From positions 1 through 34,433 of the forward strand of contig JAISMJ010000104.1 of assembly GCA_031276815.1 (NCBI GenBank): 34,433 bases of DNA. The letters run 5' to 3'. Source of the DNA: Treponema sp. (GTDB taxonomy: Bacteria > Spirochaetota > Spirochaetia > Treponematales > Breznakiellaceae). Shown one piece after another: positions 19,121-28,979 of this stretch. The notes beneath the pieces were generated by a model. It did no database searches and was not told the origin of the DNA. It worked only from the letters and a program-made list of their open reading frames with translations. Every line of letters begins with the position of its first letter. Position 1 is the first letter of the stretch. Made by a program: the position numbers and the translations under genes.

Positions 19121-19282
19121 ATGAAGAAATATGTATGTGATTTATGCGGATATATTTACGATCCGCAAAAAGGCGATCCTGACAGCGGGATCAAACCCGG
19201 AACAGCTTTTGAAGATATACCGGACAATTGGGCTTGCCCCGGGTGCGGCGTGGGAAAAGACAGTTTCTCACCGATTGACTGA
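19121..19282 (+). CDS. Rubredoxin
   Basis: [49 protein letters not shown]; both CxxCG motifs. Start re-placed from the longer ORF 18938. Confidence 0.96.
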   Translation: MKKYVCDLCGYIYDPQKGDPDSGIKPGTAFEDIPDNWACPGCGVGKDSFSPID

Positions 19283-19289
19283 CGGTTAA

Positions 19290-22200
19290 ATGAACATAGC
19301 TGGTTATTCGGTAAAACATCCGGTAACAATCATTGTTCTCTATGCCCTCTTTATGGGCATAGCGGCAACGCTGGTACCAAACATCGCGGTTGATCTGTAC
19401 CCTTCCGCGGAATCTCCCGTCCTGTCCGTATATACGAGTTTTCCCGGGGCGGGACCTGCGGATGTGGAACGAAACCTTACCATACCCTTGGAGCGCGCGC
19501 TCGCCGCTTCACGGGGGCTTACAGACATGACCAGCAGCTCCTCGTTTGAAAGCAGCAACATTAACTTGTCTTTTGCGTACGGTACGGATATGGACAAGGC
19601 AATGAACGATACTCAAACCTTGTTGAATCGTACGGCAAGCCGTCTGCCGGATGATGCCGGTACTCCGACAGTGAGGCGCTTTGATATGTCGGCAATGCCC
19701 ATCATGCGGCTGGTAGTACAGGGAAACTATCCGCCCGACCAACTGAGGCTCTTTGCGGAAAACGAGATACTCCCAAGCGTCCAGCGTATCGGCGGCGTAG
19801 CTTCCGCAGCCGTTACGGGCGGCACCACCCAGCTCGTAAAGGTGGCGGTTTCCCAGAACAGGCTCGCGGCGTTCAACCTCACATTGAGCGATGTCAGCGC
19901 CGCTTTGAGAGGGCAGAGTATCCTTTCTTCCGGTGGAAACCTGCGGCGCGGGAATCGGGAGTACCAGCTTCTTACAACACAAGAGCTTAAGGACGTTGAG
20001 CAGATAAAACGGCTCGTGGTAAAGACCATATCGCTCCCTTCAAGCAGCGGACAACCGAACCGCTCTAACGTGGCGCGGCTTGAGGACATTGCCGATGTGA
20101 GCGTGTCGTACAACGAAGATGCGGCGCGTGTGTCGGTAAACGGGCAAAACGGCATCTATATACAGGTAACAAGCGAAAGCGACAGTAATCAAGTACGCGT
20201 AGCCCAGGGCGTACGCGCCGCGCTTGAGGAGATAAACAAGGGCTTGCCCCAAGGCGTCTCCTTGAGCGTACTTTCTGATAATACGTCGCTTATCAACGCA
20301 ACGCTTAATCAGGTGTATAAAAACGCCTTTGAGGGCGCTATCCTCGCCATGCTCGTTATCTTCATCTTTCTGCGTAATATAAAAGGGACGATTATCATAG
20401 GGCTTTCCATACCTATATCGATCCTTTTGACGCTCATGCTTATGACCACATTCGGGCTGACGCTCAACCTTCTGACCATGACGGGTCTCATACTCGGTCT
20501 TGGCATGACCGTGGATGCGTCTATTGTTATTCTTGATAATATCCACAAGTACCGGCTGCGGGGCGCAAAAAGTGAAATCGCCGCTATTCTTGGCAGCCGC
20601 GAGATGCTTAGGGCTATCGTTACGTCAACCACGACGACCTTGTGCGTGTTTATCCCGCTTATTATTTGGAAGAATAACCTTGAAGACATGGGACAGCTTT
20701 TCAGCGATCTGATTTTCACGGTAGTGTTCTCCCTTGTCTGTTCGCTTGTGGTGGCGGTTACGCTGGTACCCGCGCTCTGCGGCTCTATCATGCGCCTTGA
20801 TACCCGTATGCAGAAGCCGCTGCGCTTCAAGTGGATGAGCGCCATTGACGACGGTATGGAAAAGGTGTTTACCGCTATTGACAACGCCTATTCGCTCGCC
20901 ATTGATTACTGTCTCGCCCACCGGTTCTTGGTGCTTGCGCTGGTGCTGGCGATCCTCGTCTTTTCGTTCATGCAGTTCAGCGGAATCGGTATGAATATGT
21001 TTATCCGCTCCCGCGTTGACGATACGGTATCTTTGAGCGTTTCCATGCCCCAAGGCACACCGGTTGACGTTATGGACAATACGCTGAAAGCCTTGGAAAA
21101 ACTCATTAAAGAGCAAGTAACGAACTACCGGAACATCATTCTTACCGCACAACGGGGCGGCAGTGGAAATATCCAGATAACCCTGCCGCCGCCTGCGGAG
21201 CAGACCGATACGCCGAATGATATTATCAACAGGCTTACCCCGTCTCTCAATAATCTGCCGGGTATACAAGCCTCGTTCCGCGCGGGGCGCTCTATGGGCA
21301 GCGCATCGGCGGTTGATATTACGCTTACCTCACGGGATGCGGACGAACTCATGATCGCCGCCGAAGAAATAAGGGGTATCATGGCGCAGTACTTACCTGA
21401 AATTGAGAATCCGGCTATCAATATCAATGAAGGCGCCCCGCAGCTGTTGATAGAAATCGATCGTGAACGGGCAAGCGCGTTGGGCGTGTCCCTTTCCGCC
21501 ATTGCAAGCGAAATCCGCGCAGCGGTAGACGGAACAACGGCTACAACTATCATACAGGGGGACAGGAGCATCAATGTAAACGTGGTGCTGCGGGACAAAG
21601 ACCGGCGAGGGCTGCCGAATATTGACGCGCTTTTTGTGATGAGCCGAAATGGTAATCGCATAAGCCTCGGCAACTTTGCCCGTATTACAGAAAGCCGCTC
21701 CCCTTCTTCTATCCGTCGTGAGAATCAGGAACGGGTTGTTCGGGTTTCGGGCGAATTATCCGGCGGCATTGCCGCAACCGAAATGCAGCGGCGGCTTGAA
21801 GATGTAGTAAAGGATCGCTATGTGCCGCATGAGGGCGTTACCGTGAGATATGCGGGAGAGGCGGAGCAGATACGCGCCTATACCAACAAGTTCCTTTTTA
21901 TTATAGCGGCGGCTATCTTCATGGTGTTCGGTCTCATGGCAAGCCAATTTGAATCCTTTGTAGATCCCCTCATCATTTTCTTCTCAATTCCGCTCCTTTT
22001 TATCGGCGTGATCTGGATATACAAGATAGGCAATGAAGCTATGTCTGTGTTCTCTGCGGTGGGCGTCGTGGCGCTGGTCGGCGTGGTGGTGAATAACAGC
22101 ATCGTGCTGGTGGACTACACCAACACCCTGCGTTCACGGGGCTATGCCCTGCGTGAAGCCTGCATTGAAGCCGGACGCAACCGGCTTCGTCCTATCATGA

Positions 22201-22415
22201 TGACGGGTCTTACAACCATTCTTGGCATGATACCCATAGCTTTCTTTCCGGGGCAAGGCGCCGACACCATTCAGCCCATCGGCAAAACGTTTGTAGGCGG
22301 GCTTTCTGTGAGTTTCTTTATGACCTTACTGGTTACGCCCATCATGTATTCGCTCTTAAACGCCCGCAGCGAGCGAAAACGGAATAAGAATAAAACGGTT
22401 CACGCAACAATTTGA
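19290..22415 (+). CDS. RND-family efflux transporter, inner-membrane permease subunit (AcrB-like)
   Basis: 1041 aa; VKHPVTIIVLYALFMGIA, ITGGTTQLVKVAV-type porter domain, LGLGMTVDASIVILDNI, VGVVVNNSIVLVDYTNTLR. Confidence 0.94.
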   Translation: MNIAGYSVKHPVTIIVLYALFMGIAATLVPNIAVDLYPSAESPVLSVYTSFPGAGPADVERNLTIPLERALAASRGLTDMTSSSSFESSNINLSFAYGTDMDKAMNDTQTLLNRTASRLPDDAGTPTVRRFDMSAMPIMRLVVQGNYPPDQLRLFAENEILPSVQRIGGVASAAVTGGTTQLVKVAVSQNRLAAFNLTLSDVSAALRGQSILSSGGNLRRGNREYQLLTTQELKDVEQIKRLVVKTISLPSSSGQPNRSNVARLEDIADVSVSYNEDAARVSVNGQNGIYIQVTSESDSNQVRVAQGVRAALEEINKGLPQGVSLSVLSDNTSLINATLNQVYKNAFEGAILAMLVIFIFLRNIKGTIIIGLSIPISILLTLMLMTTFGLTLNLLTMTGLILGLGMTVDASIVILDNIHKYRLRGAKSEIAAILGSREMLRAIVTSTTTTLCVFIPLIIWKNNLEDMGQLFSDLIFTVVFSLVCSLVVAVTLVPALCGSIMRLDTRMQKPLRFKWMSAIDDGMEKVFTAIDNAYSLAIDYCLAHRFLVLALVLAILVFSFMQFSGIGMNMFIRSRVDDTVSLSVSMPQGTPVDVMDNTLKALEKLIKEQVTNYRNIILTAQRGGSGNIQITLPPPAEQTDTPNDIINRLTPSLNNLPGIQASFRAGRSMGSASAVDITLTSRDADELMIAAEEIRGIMAQYLPEIENPAININEGAPQLLIEIDRERASALGVSLSAIASEIRAAVDGTTATTIIQGDRSINVNVVLRDKDRRGLPNIDALFVMSRNGNRISLGNFARITESRSPSSIRRENQERVVRVSGELSGGIAATEMQRRLEDVVKDRYVPHEGVTVRYAGEAEQIRAYTNKFLFIIAAAIFMVFGLMASQFESFVDPLIIFFSIPLLFIGVIWIYKIGNEAMSVFSAVGVVALVGVVVNNSIVLVDYTNTLRSRGYALREACIEAGRNRLRPIMMTGLTTILGMIPIAFFPGQGADTIQPIGKTFVGGLSVSFFMTLLVTPIMYSLLNARSERKRNKNKTVHATI

Positions 22416-22489
22416 TATTCCCTTCATACTAATAAAAGGATATGGGAACTGCCCCTGAAACGCCCCGTCTTTCACACCAAAACGCCATA

Positions 22490-22517
22490 AAAAAAGCCGT
22501 CAATTGACGGCTTTTTT
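22490..22517. terminator. Bidirectional intrinsic terminator between the RND gene and flaB
   Basis: AAAAAAGCCGTCAATTGACGGCTTTTTT, a perfect 28-bp palindrome between convergent genes. Confidence 0.92.
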
Positions 22518-22559
22518 GATTTAACGGCTGCTGAATTACAACGATGCGTATGTGGCTTA

Positions 22560-23426
22560 TTATTGGAGAAGCTGCAATACTGACTGGCTGCGCTGATTTG
22601 CCTGTGCGAGCATGGCTGTTCCGGATTGGCTGAGTATTTGATTTTTAGTATACCCAACCATTTCGTTAGCCATATTGGTATCGCGAATACGCGATTCAGA
22701 AGCCTGCATGTTTTCCGCTCCAATGTCTATACCGCGAATAGCATGTTCCAGCCTGTTCTGGTATGCGCCGAGGTCCGCGCGTTGTTTGCTCACTTTCTTC
22801 AGGGCTTCATCCAGGGTTCCAAGAGCGTTGTTTGCGGAATCAGCTTTGTCCAGCATAACATTGAAGGAACCATCGCTCACGTTGCGGATGTTAAGACCGC
22901 CGGCAGACATATTGCTGATGAAAATCTGTTCTCGCTGATCCATGTTCGCGCCGATATGTACCCACATAGACGCCGTCGCGGTAGCCGTTTGATCTCCGGC
23001 GCGGGCAAACCGTCCGGTGAGCATATTCATACCGTTGAACTGGGCATGTGATGCAATACGGTCGATTTCATCGATCAAAGCGGAAACTTCCACTTGAATC
23101 TGTTCACGATCATCCGCTGTATAAATACCATTTGAAGACTGTACCGCCAACTCACGGAGGCGTTGCAGAATATCCTGCGTTTCCTGAAGATAGCCCTCCG
23201 TAACTTGGATAAAAGAAATGCCGTTTTGGGCATTTAAAGAAGCCACATTCAAACCGCGTATTTGACTACGCAGTTTCTCGGAAACAGCGAGACCTGAAGC
23301 GTCATCGCTCGCACGATTGATGCGTAAGCCGCTTGATAGCTTTTCCATATTTTTATCCATATATGACTGGGTAACTCTAAGGGACCTATCAGCAAACATT
23401 GCGCTCAAATTGTGATTAATAATCAT
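22560..23426 (-). CDS. flaB: Flagellin, spirochete FlaB core filament protein
   Basis: [59 protein letters not shown]...; 288 aa; AAAGGAGTG SD. Confidence 0.97.
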   Translation of the reverse strand: MIINHNLSAMFADRSLRVTQSYMDKNMEKLSSGLRINRASDDASGLAVSEKLRSQIRGLNVASLNAQNGISFIQVTEGYLQETQDILQRLRELAVQSSNGIYTADDREQIQVEVSALIDEIDRIASHAQFNGMNMLTGRFARAGDQTATATASMWVHIGANMDQREQIFISNMSAGGLNIRNVSDGSFNVMLDKADSANNALGTLDEALKKVSKQRADLGAYQNRLEHAIRGIDIGAENMQASESRIRDTNMANEMVGYTKNQILSQSGTAMLAQANQRSQSVLQLLQ

Positions 23427-23511
23427 ATTTCACTCCTTTGGGTGTTTAAGACGTTCCCGCCCCTATGGCGGCATACGTCTCGGCATCCTTGCCAGAAATA
23501 TTCTTTTATAA

Positions 23512-23538
23512 TTATCGGCGTTTTCAAAACGGGCTTTA
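23512..23538 (-). promoter_or_regulatory. Sigma-28 (FliA)-type promoter for flaB
   Basis: Minus strand reads TAAAGCCC-N11-GCCGATAA. The -10 is a full match to GCCGATAA and the spacing is 11, about 85 bp upstream of the flaB ATG. Confidence 0.85.
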
Positions 23539-23543
23539 TCGAT

Positions 23544-24143
23544 TTAATCGAGAATTTGGTATGGGACAGTGAATGTTTTCCGCTGAATAGGAGACTGACC
23601 GTATTGAAGAATACGCTCGCAATGCAGCTTTGTAGCATAGCCTTTGTGCCGATCATAACCATAATGCGGGTATTGTTTTGCGTACTCCTCCATAACGCGG
23701 TCGCGCGCCTCCTTTGCAAGGATCGACGCAGCCATCACTTGGGGAATAGCGCTGTCCGCCTTTACCTGCGCGCGCGCCGGTACGCCGTATTCGGCAATAT
23801 CGGGCGTGTAGCATCCGTCAACGATAACCTCGTCAATCTGCCGCCGCTTTTCAACCGGAATCGCTTCAAAGGCGCGTTTCATGGCAAGCAGACTCGCCTT
23901 CAATATGTTAAGCGTGTCTATTTCCTCATGAGACGCCCAACCGATGCCATATACGGTACACGCCGTTGAACCGTTTGCGGCGCTTTCGTACAACAATGCA
24001 GCGGCGGCTCTGCGTTGATTCTTAGTGAGTTTTTTAGAATCATTGAGGCATAGTACCGGAAAATCATCAGACAAAATCACCGCAGCGGCGCATACTGGTC
24101 CCGCCAGGGGTCCGCGTCCCGCTTCATCAATACCGCATATCAT
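23544..24143 (-). CDS. rnhB: Ribonuclease HII
   Basis: MICGIDEAGRGPLAGPVCAAAVIL, LNDSKKLT, VKADSAIPQVMAASILAKEARDR. Confidence 0.96.
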   Translation of the reverse strand: MICGIDEAGRGPLAGPVCAAAVILSDDFPVLCLNDSKKLTKNQRRAAAALLYESAANGSTACTVYGIGWASHEEIDTLNILKASLLAMKRAFEAIPVEKRRQIDEVIVDGCYTPDIAEYGVPARAQVKADSAIPQVMAASILAKEARDRVMEEYAKQYPHYGYDRHKGYATKLHCERILQYGQSPIQRKTFTVPYQILD

Positions 24144-24524
24144 GAAGTCCCTCCTTTATGCAGCCATTTTCATCTTTTTGAGCGGTCTTTGGGGCTAACG
24201 CTGCAACATCCCGCGCTCCCTCTCAAAGCGGCTGTTTTATTTCAATCTATACTATCAGCTTTTATCAAGAAAAGCAATGAAAGGCAGCGAATGAATTCGC
24301 AATGTCCCCTTATAGGAGTGCAAAAAGGAAACGCAGGCGCTTTGTGACAAGCATGGTTCAAAGCGCTCGTTGTTTTATAGGTCTTGCGCGGGTCTTTTAT
24401 GTCCATAAGTAGTTAAAATACATATATCTATACTCTCTTGTCAAGGCTTATTGCACTCTGTTGTTACCTGCGTTTGCGGCATTGGCAGGCGGATCGAGCA
24501 TATATTTCCAGTATGGCTTACAGA

Positions 24525-24614
24525 CTATAGCGAATGGGTCGCTGGCTATAGCGAATGAGCCGCTGGCTATAGCGAATGCGCCATTGGCTATAGCGAATGC
24601 GCCGTTGGCTATAG
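24525..24614. repeat. 21-bp tandem repeat, 4 units (CTATAGCGAATGNGCCGYTGG)
   Basis: Units at 24525-24545, 24546-24566, 24567-24587, 24588-24608, then partial CTATAG. Confidence 0.93.
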
Positions 24615-24869
24615 CCTATACCGGCGTATTTTGAGAATATGGAAGGAACGGAACGCCTGTGTTCGTCACGTCTTATGTCCCTCTGTTGGTACGTATCTGT
24701 ATCGTTGCGCCTTATATCCACAAGCCTAAAGGCTTGGGCTTTACGGCGACCTTTTGTAAATTATACGAAAGAGAATAATTGTGAAAAAAGTAAAAAATAA
24801 GTATTGATACCCTTGTTTAACAGCGTGCGTCCGGTAGACAAAGCGTTCAAGAAACGGTACAATAAGTAT

Positions 24870-25805
24870 ATGCTTTCGTATATCATAAAGCGAGTTGTTC
24901 TGGCGCTTATTACACTGCTTTTTGTCATTTGTTTGACGTTTTTGCTGATGAATACAGTGCCGGGAGGTCCGTTTCTCGGTGAAAAAGCTATTTCCGCTCA
25001 CGTGCTCGCGCAATTACAGGCGAAATACGGTCTCGATAAGCCGCTTCCGGTTCAGCTTAAAAATTATATCGCGGGTCTTATGAAGGGCGATATGGGCGTA
25101 TCGCTCAAAATGCAGAAAAACAGACCGGTCGCCACGATCATCAGCGAAATGTTTCCGGTGTCCGCGCGTATCGGCGTGGTTGCGCTCCTGTGGTCCACCC
25201 TCGCGGGCGTTGCGCTGGGTTGCATCGCCGCGTATACGCGCGGTAAATGGCAGGACAGCCTCCTCCAAGTGATCACCACGCTCGGCATCGCGTTTCCCGG
25301 CTTTGTGGTGGCGACTGTGCTGCTGGTGTGCTTCGCGGGCGGCGTGTGGCGCATATTCCCGACAAGCGGCTTAAACAGAGGCGTAATAAGCTATGTACTG
25401 CCCTGTTTTACCTTGGGACTTACGCCTATGTGTTCCATCGCCCGTTATACCCGTTCTTCTATGCTTGACGTACTGAACAAGGAGTATATCAAAACAGCCC
25501 GCGCCTACGGGTCGTCCGTTACCGCGTTGATATTCAAATATGCGCTCCGCAACGCGCTCATTCCGGTTGTTACGTATCTGGGTCCCGTAACCGCAGGTAT
25601 CCTGACCGGCGGTTTTGTCGTGGAGACGGTGTTTAATATTCCCGGTCTCGGCAGGTACTTCATTCAGAGTATCAGTAACCGCGATTATCCGCTCATCATG
25701 GGAACAACGATATTCTTTGCGGCGCTGGTTATTATTATGAGTTTTTTGGTTGATATTTTGTATAAGATTATCGATCCCCGTATAGAACTTGCAAAAGAGA
25801 ACTAG
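24870..25805 (+). CDS. oppB: Oligopeptide ABC transporter permease OppB
   Basis: MLSYIIKRVVLALITLLFVICLTFLLMNTVPGGPF...; ARAYGSSVTALIFKYALRNALIPV...GGFVVETVFNIPGLGRYFIQSI. Confidence 0.94.
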   Translation: MLSYIIKRVVLALITLLFVICLTFLLMNTVPGGPFLGEKAISAHVLAQLQAKYGLDKPLPVQLKNYIAGLMKGDMGVSLKMQKNRPVATIISEMFPVSARIGVVALLWSTLAGVALGCIAAYTRGKWQDSLLQVITTLGIAFPGFVVATVLLVCFAGGVWRIFPTSGLNRGVISYVLPCFTLGLTPMCSIARYTRSSMLDVLNKEYIKTARAYGSSVTALIFKYALRNALIPVVTYLGPVTAGILTGGFVVETVFNIPGLGRYFIQSISNRDYPLIMGTTIFFAALVIIMSFLVDILYKIIDPRIELAKEN

Positions 25806-25821
25806 CGTATGGAGCTGTATT

Positions 25822-26865
25822 ATGGATAGTAAAACTATAGCGCGCGACGACCTTTTTGCGCCGGCTTCCGCAGAGGAGAAAAAAGCGTTTGAGCCGCAGC
25901 ACAAGAGCGTTTCATACTGGAAAGACGCATGGCGGCGGCTTCGGAAGAATTACGTCGCGATGGGGTCCGCCGGGGCGATTGTATTCCTCATTGTGTTCGG
26001 GTACCTCGGTCCCGTGTTCATGGGCTATCAGTACGATGAACAAACGCGCGGAAGTGAAAACTTAAAGCCGCTTACCTATTCACAGCAGGAACAGGCGCGT
26101 ATTGCCGCCGGAGAACCGGTGTTCCCGCATGTGTTTGGCACCGATTCGCATGGGCGCGATCTGCTTGTGCGCCTGATGTACGGCACCCGCGTTTCCATGA
26201 TTATAGGCATTGTCGCGGCGATTCTTACCCTTGTTATCGGCGCTATCTATGGATCAATCGCGGGCTATATCGGCGGAAAAGTCGATATGATCATGATGCG
26301 TATCGTGGACATTATCTACTCGGTACCGGATGTGCTTGTGGTGCTGCTGCTTGCGGTTACGCTCAAGCCGCTGCTCACGGATTTTGCCAACGCCAATCAA
26401 ACCAATCTGATGGGACGGCTCGTCATCGCGCTTGGTCCCAGCATTATCGCTATATTCATAGCGTTCGCGCTGCTCTATTGGACAACTCTTGCCCGTATCG
26501 TGCGGGGGCAGATATTGCAGCTCAAACAGCAGGAATACGTGCTTGCCGCCCGCGCGCTCGGCGCAAACGACCGGCGGATCATCCTCAAACACTTGCTTCC
26601 GAACAGCGTAGGTGCGCTTGTCGCCGCAACGTGCCTTCAGATACCAACGGCAATATTCCTCGAATCGTTCCTGTCCTTTCTCGGAGTCGGCGTCAATGCG
26701 CCCATGACCAGCCTCGGTTCCCTTGCCTCCGATGCGCTCGGCGGCATGTACACGTATACGTACCGGCTTATCATTCCCGCAGTGTTGTTAAGCCTTTTGA
26801 TCTTGTCATTTAACCTTTTCGGAGACGGGCTGCGGGACGCCCTTGATCCGCGGCTTAAGAAGTAG
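25822..26865 (+). CDS. oppC: Oligopeptide ABC transporter permease OppC
   Basis: FGTDSHGRDLLVRLMYGTRVSMIIG; AARALGANDRRIILKHLLPNSVGALV; ESFLSFLGVGVNAPMTSLGSLASD. Confidence 0.94.
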   Translation: MDSKTIARDDLFAPASAEEKKAFEPQHKSVSYWKDAWRRLRKNYVAMGSAGAIVFLIVFGYLGPVFMGYQYDEQTRGSENLKPLTYSQQEQARIAAGEPVFPHVFGTDSHGRDLLVRLMYGTRVSMIIGIVAAILTLVIGAIYGSIAGYIGGKVDMIMMRIVDIIYSVPDVLVVLLLAVTLKPLLTDFANANQTNLMGRLVIALGPSIIAIFIAFALLYWTTLARIVRGQILQLKQQEYVLAARALGANDRRIILKHLLPNSVGALVAATCLQIPTAIFLESFLSFLGVGVNAPMTSLGSLASDALGGMYTYTYRLIIPAVLLSLLILSFNLFGDGLRDALDPRLKK

Positions 26866-26877
26866 AGGACTACACAG

Positions 26878-27933
26878 ATGGCGGAAGCGAAAAAAGCATT
26901 GCTTGAGGTAAAAGATTTACAGGTCTCCTTTTTCACGCCGGTTGGTGAAGTAAAGGCTGTGGGGGGGGGGGGGGGAATCTCCTATTCGCTGAATGACGGC
27001 GAGGTGATGGGCATTGTCGGCGAATCGGGTTCCGGTAAGAGCGTAGAAGCCTACTCCGTGATGGGGCTGCTTGATCCGCCCGGACGGGTCATCGGCGGTA
27101 CGGTGGAGTTTGAGGGCGCCAATATCCTCGCGTACAGCCGGAAAGAAATGGAAAGAATACGAGGGAACAGGATGAGCATGATTTTCCAGAATCCCATGGA
27201 AAGCCTTAACCCCGTGTACACCATCGGCAATCAATTAGCCGCCGTGCTACGGGACCATGCAAAGGACAACGGCGGCGTTGACGTGTCCGTTACACAAGCC
27301 CGCGAAAAAGCGCTTGAGATGCTGAAACTCGTGGGCATTACCAATCCTGAACGCCGCCTTAACCAGTACCCGCACGAATTGTCCGGCGGCATGAGGCAGC
27401 GGGTGATGATAGCGATGGGGCTTATCTGCGAACCCCGGCTGCTAATAGCCGATGAGCCGACCACCGCGCTTGACGTTACCATTCAAGCGCAGATACTGGA
27501 GCTTATGAAAGCCATTCAGCGGAAAACCGGCATGGCGATTATCTTTATTACCCACAACCTTGCGGTTATTGCGGAAATCTGCGATACGGTCGCGGTGATG
27601 TACGGCGGGCATATCGTGGAGCAGGGAACAGTGGAGGATATTTTTTATACGCCGGTTCATCCCTACACGAAGGGATTGCTCCGTTCAATGCCCCGCCTTG
27701 ACGAAGAAAAGACGAAACGGCTCATACCGATTGAAGGCTCGCCTATCAACATGCTCGATCCGAATCCGGGCTGCCCCTTTGCCCCGCGCTGCGAGTTCTG
27801 CATGAAAATCTGCGTCAAACAACATCCCCAAAAAATAACCGTTAATCACGGGCAGGATGCCAAAGGTTTTTCCGCTGCCGGTCATCGCGCCGCTTGCTGG
27901 CTTGTCTCAAAGAAGGGAGGAAACAATCCATGA
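26878..27933 (+). CDS. oppD: Oligopeptide ABC transporter ATP-binding protein OppD, with an internal poly-G tract
   Basis: [57 protein letters not shown]-terminal GCPFAPRC. Open with G15 at 26961-26975. Confidence 0.93.
   Translation: MAEAKKALLEVKDLQVSFFTPVGEVKAVGGGGGISYSLNDGEVMGIVGESGSGKSVEAYSVMGLLDPPGRVIGGTVEFEGANILAYSRKEMERIRGNRMSMIFQNPMESLNPVYTIGNQLAAVLRDHAKDNGGVDVSVTQAREKALEMLKLVGITNPERRLNQYPHELSGGMRQRVMIAMGLICEPRLLIADEPTTALDVTIQAQILELMKAIQRKTGMAIIFITHNLAVIAEICDTVAVMYGGHIVEQGTVEDIFYTPVHPYTKGLLRSMPRLDEEKTKRLIPIEGSPINMLDPNPGCPFAPRCEFCMKICVKQHPQKITVNHGQDAKGFSAAGHRAACWLVSKKGGNNP
26961..26975 (+). repeat. Homopolymer G15 tract within the oppD coding region
   Basis: Direct reading: ...AAGGCTGT GGGGGGGGGGGGGGG AATCTCC... 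Confidence 0.97.
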
Positions 27934-28895
27934 ACCTCATCACAGTTGAAGGCTTAAAGAAGTATTTTAAGGTCAAAGCGGGCTGGGGAATCATGAAACA
28001 GATCAGGGCGGTTGAAGACGTTTCCTTGTATATTGAAGAAGGCGAAACCCTGGGGCTTGTGGGAGAATCAGGCTGCGGAAAAACAACGTTTGGGCGCACG
28101 CTGTTGCGCTTGTACGAACCGACCGCTGGAACTATCTTTTTCCGCGGTCAGGATATTACCCATGTCGACATGCTCTCCTACAGGCGGAAGATGCAGATCA
28201 TTTTTCAGGACCCGTCTTCTTCCCTGAATCCCCGCATGACGGTTGCCGAAATTGTCGGGGAACCCATTGACATTCACCGCCTCGCATCATCGGCGGGCGA
28301 ACGCCGCGACCGCATCAATTCGCTGCTGGCGCGGGTTGGGCTTAACAGCGAACATGCGAACCGGTATCCGCATGAATTTTCCGGCGGTCAGCAACAGCGG
28401 GTGGGCATTGCCCGCGCCCTTGCCGTGGAGCCGGACTTTATCGTGTGCGATGAGCCGGTTTCCGCGCTTGACGTGTCTATCCAGTCCCAGATAGTGAACA
28501 TGCTGGAAGATATGCAGGCGGAGATGAAGCTTGCCTATTTGTTCATAGCGCATGATATTTCTGTGGTGCGCCACATTTCGCGGCGCATAGGGGTCATGTA
28601 CCTCGGACATCTGGTCGAATTGGCGGCAAGCGGCGAACTGGTCAAACGCCCGCTGCACCCGTATACGCGGACGCTCCTTCAGGCGGTTCCTATCCCCGAT
28701 CCCGCCGTTACCCGCTCACGCACGCGCGTTGTGCTGGAAGGAGAAATCCCCAACCCCATGGATGCGCCGAGCGGGTGCAGGTTTAGAACCCTTTGTCCAG
28801 CGGCAACTGCACGGTGCGCCGAAGCCGCGCCAGAATTGAAGGAAGCCGCAAGCGGGCATTGGGTTGCCTGTCATTGCATCAATGGGCAGGTATAA
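27930..28895 (+). CDS. oppF: Oligopeptide ABC transporter ATP-binding protein OppF
   Basis: [75 protein letters not shown]; overlaps the oppD stop. Confidence 0.94.
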   Translation: MNLITVEGLKKYFKVKAGWGIMKQIRAVEDVSLYIEEGETLGLVGESGCGKTTFGRTLLRLYEPTAGTIFFRGQDITHVDMLSYRRKMQIIFQDPSSSLNPRMTVAEIVGEPIDIHRLASSAGERRDRINSLLARVGLNSEHANRYPHEFSGGQQQRVGIARALAVEPDFIVCDEPVSALDVSIQSQIVNMLEDMQAEMKLAYLFIAHDISVVRHISRRIGVMYLGHLVELAASGELVKRPLHPYTRTLLQAVPIPDPAVTRSRTRVVLEGEIPNPMDAPSGCRFRTLCPAATARCAEAAPELKEAASGHWVACHCINGQV

Positions 28896-28979
28896 CGTAG
28901 TAACAAGATACCGGCGTTAGTTAAGGATACAACGTCTTGGTAATACCGGTATATTGAAATAGTAAAGGAGGAGGTTTTT

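Noticed and set aside
24721-24736. CAAGCCT-AA-AGGCTTG palindrome as a terminator
   Set aside because: The 2-nt loop is too tight, no T-tract follows, and there is no gene directly upstream to terminate.
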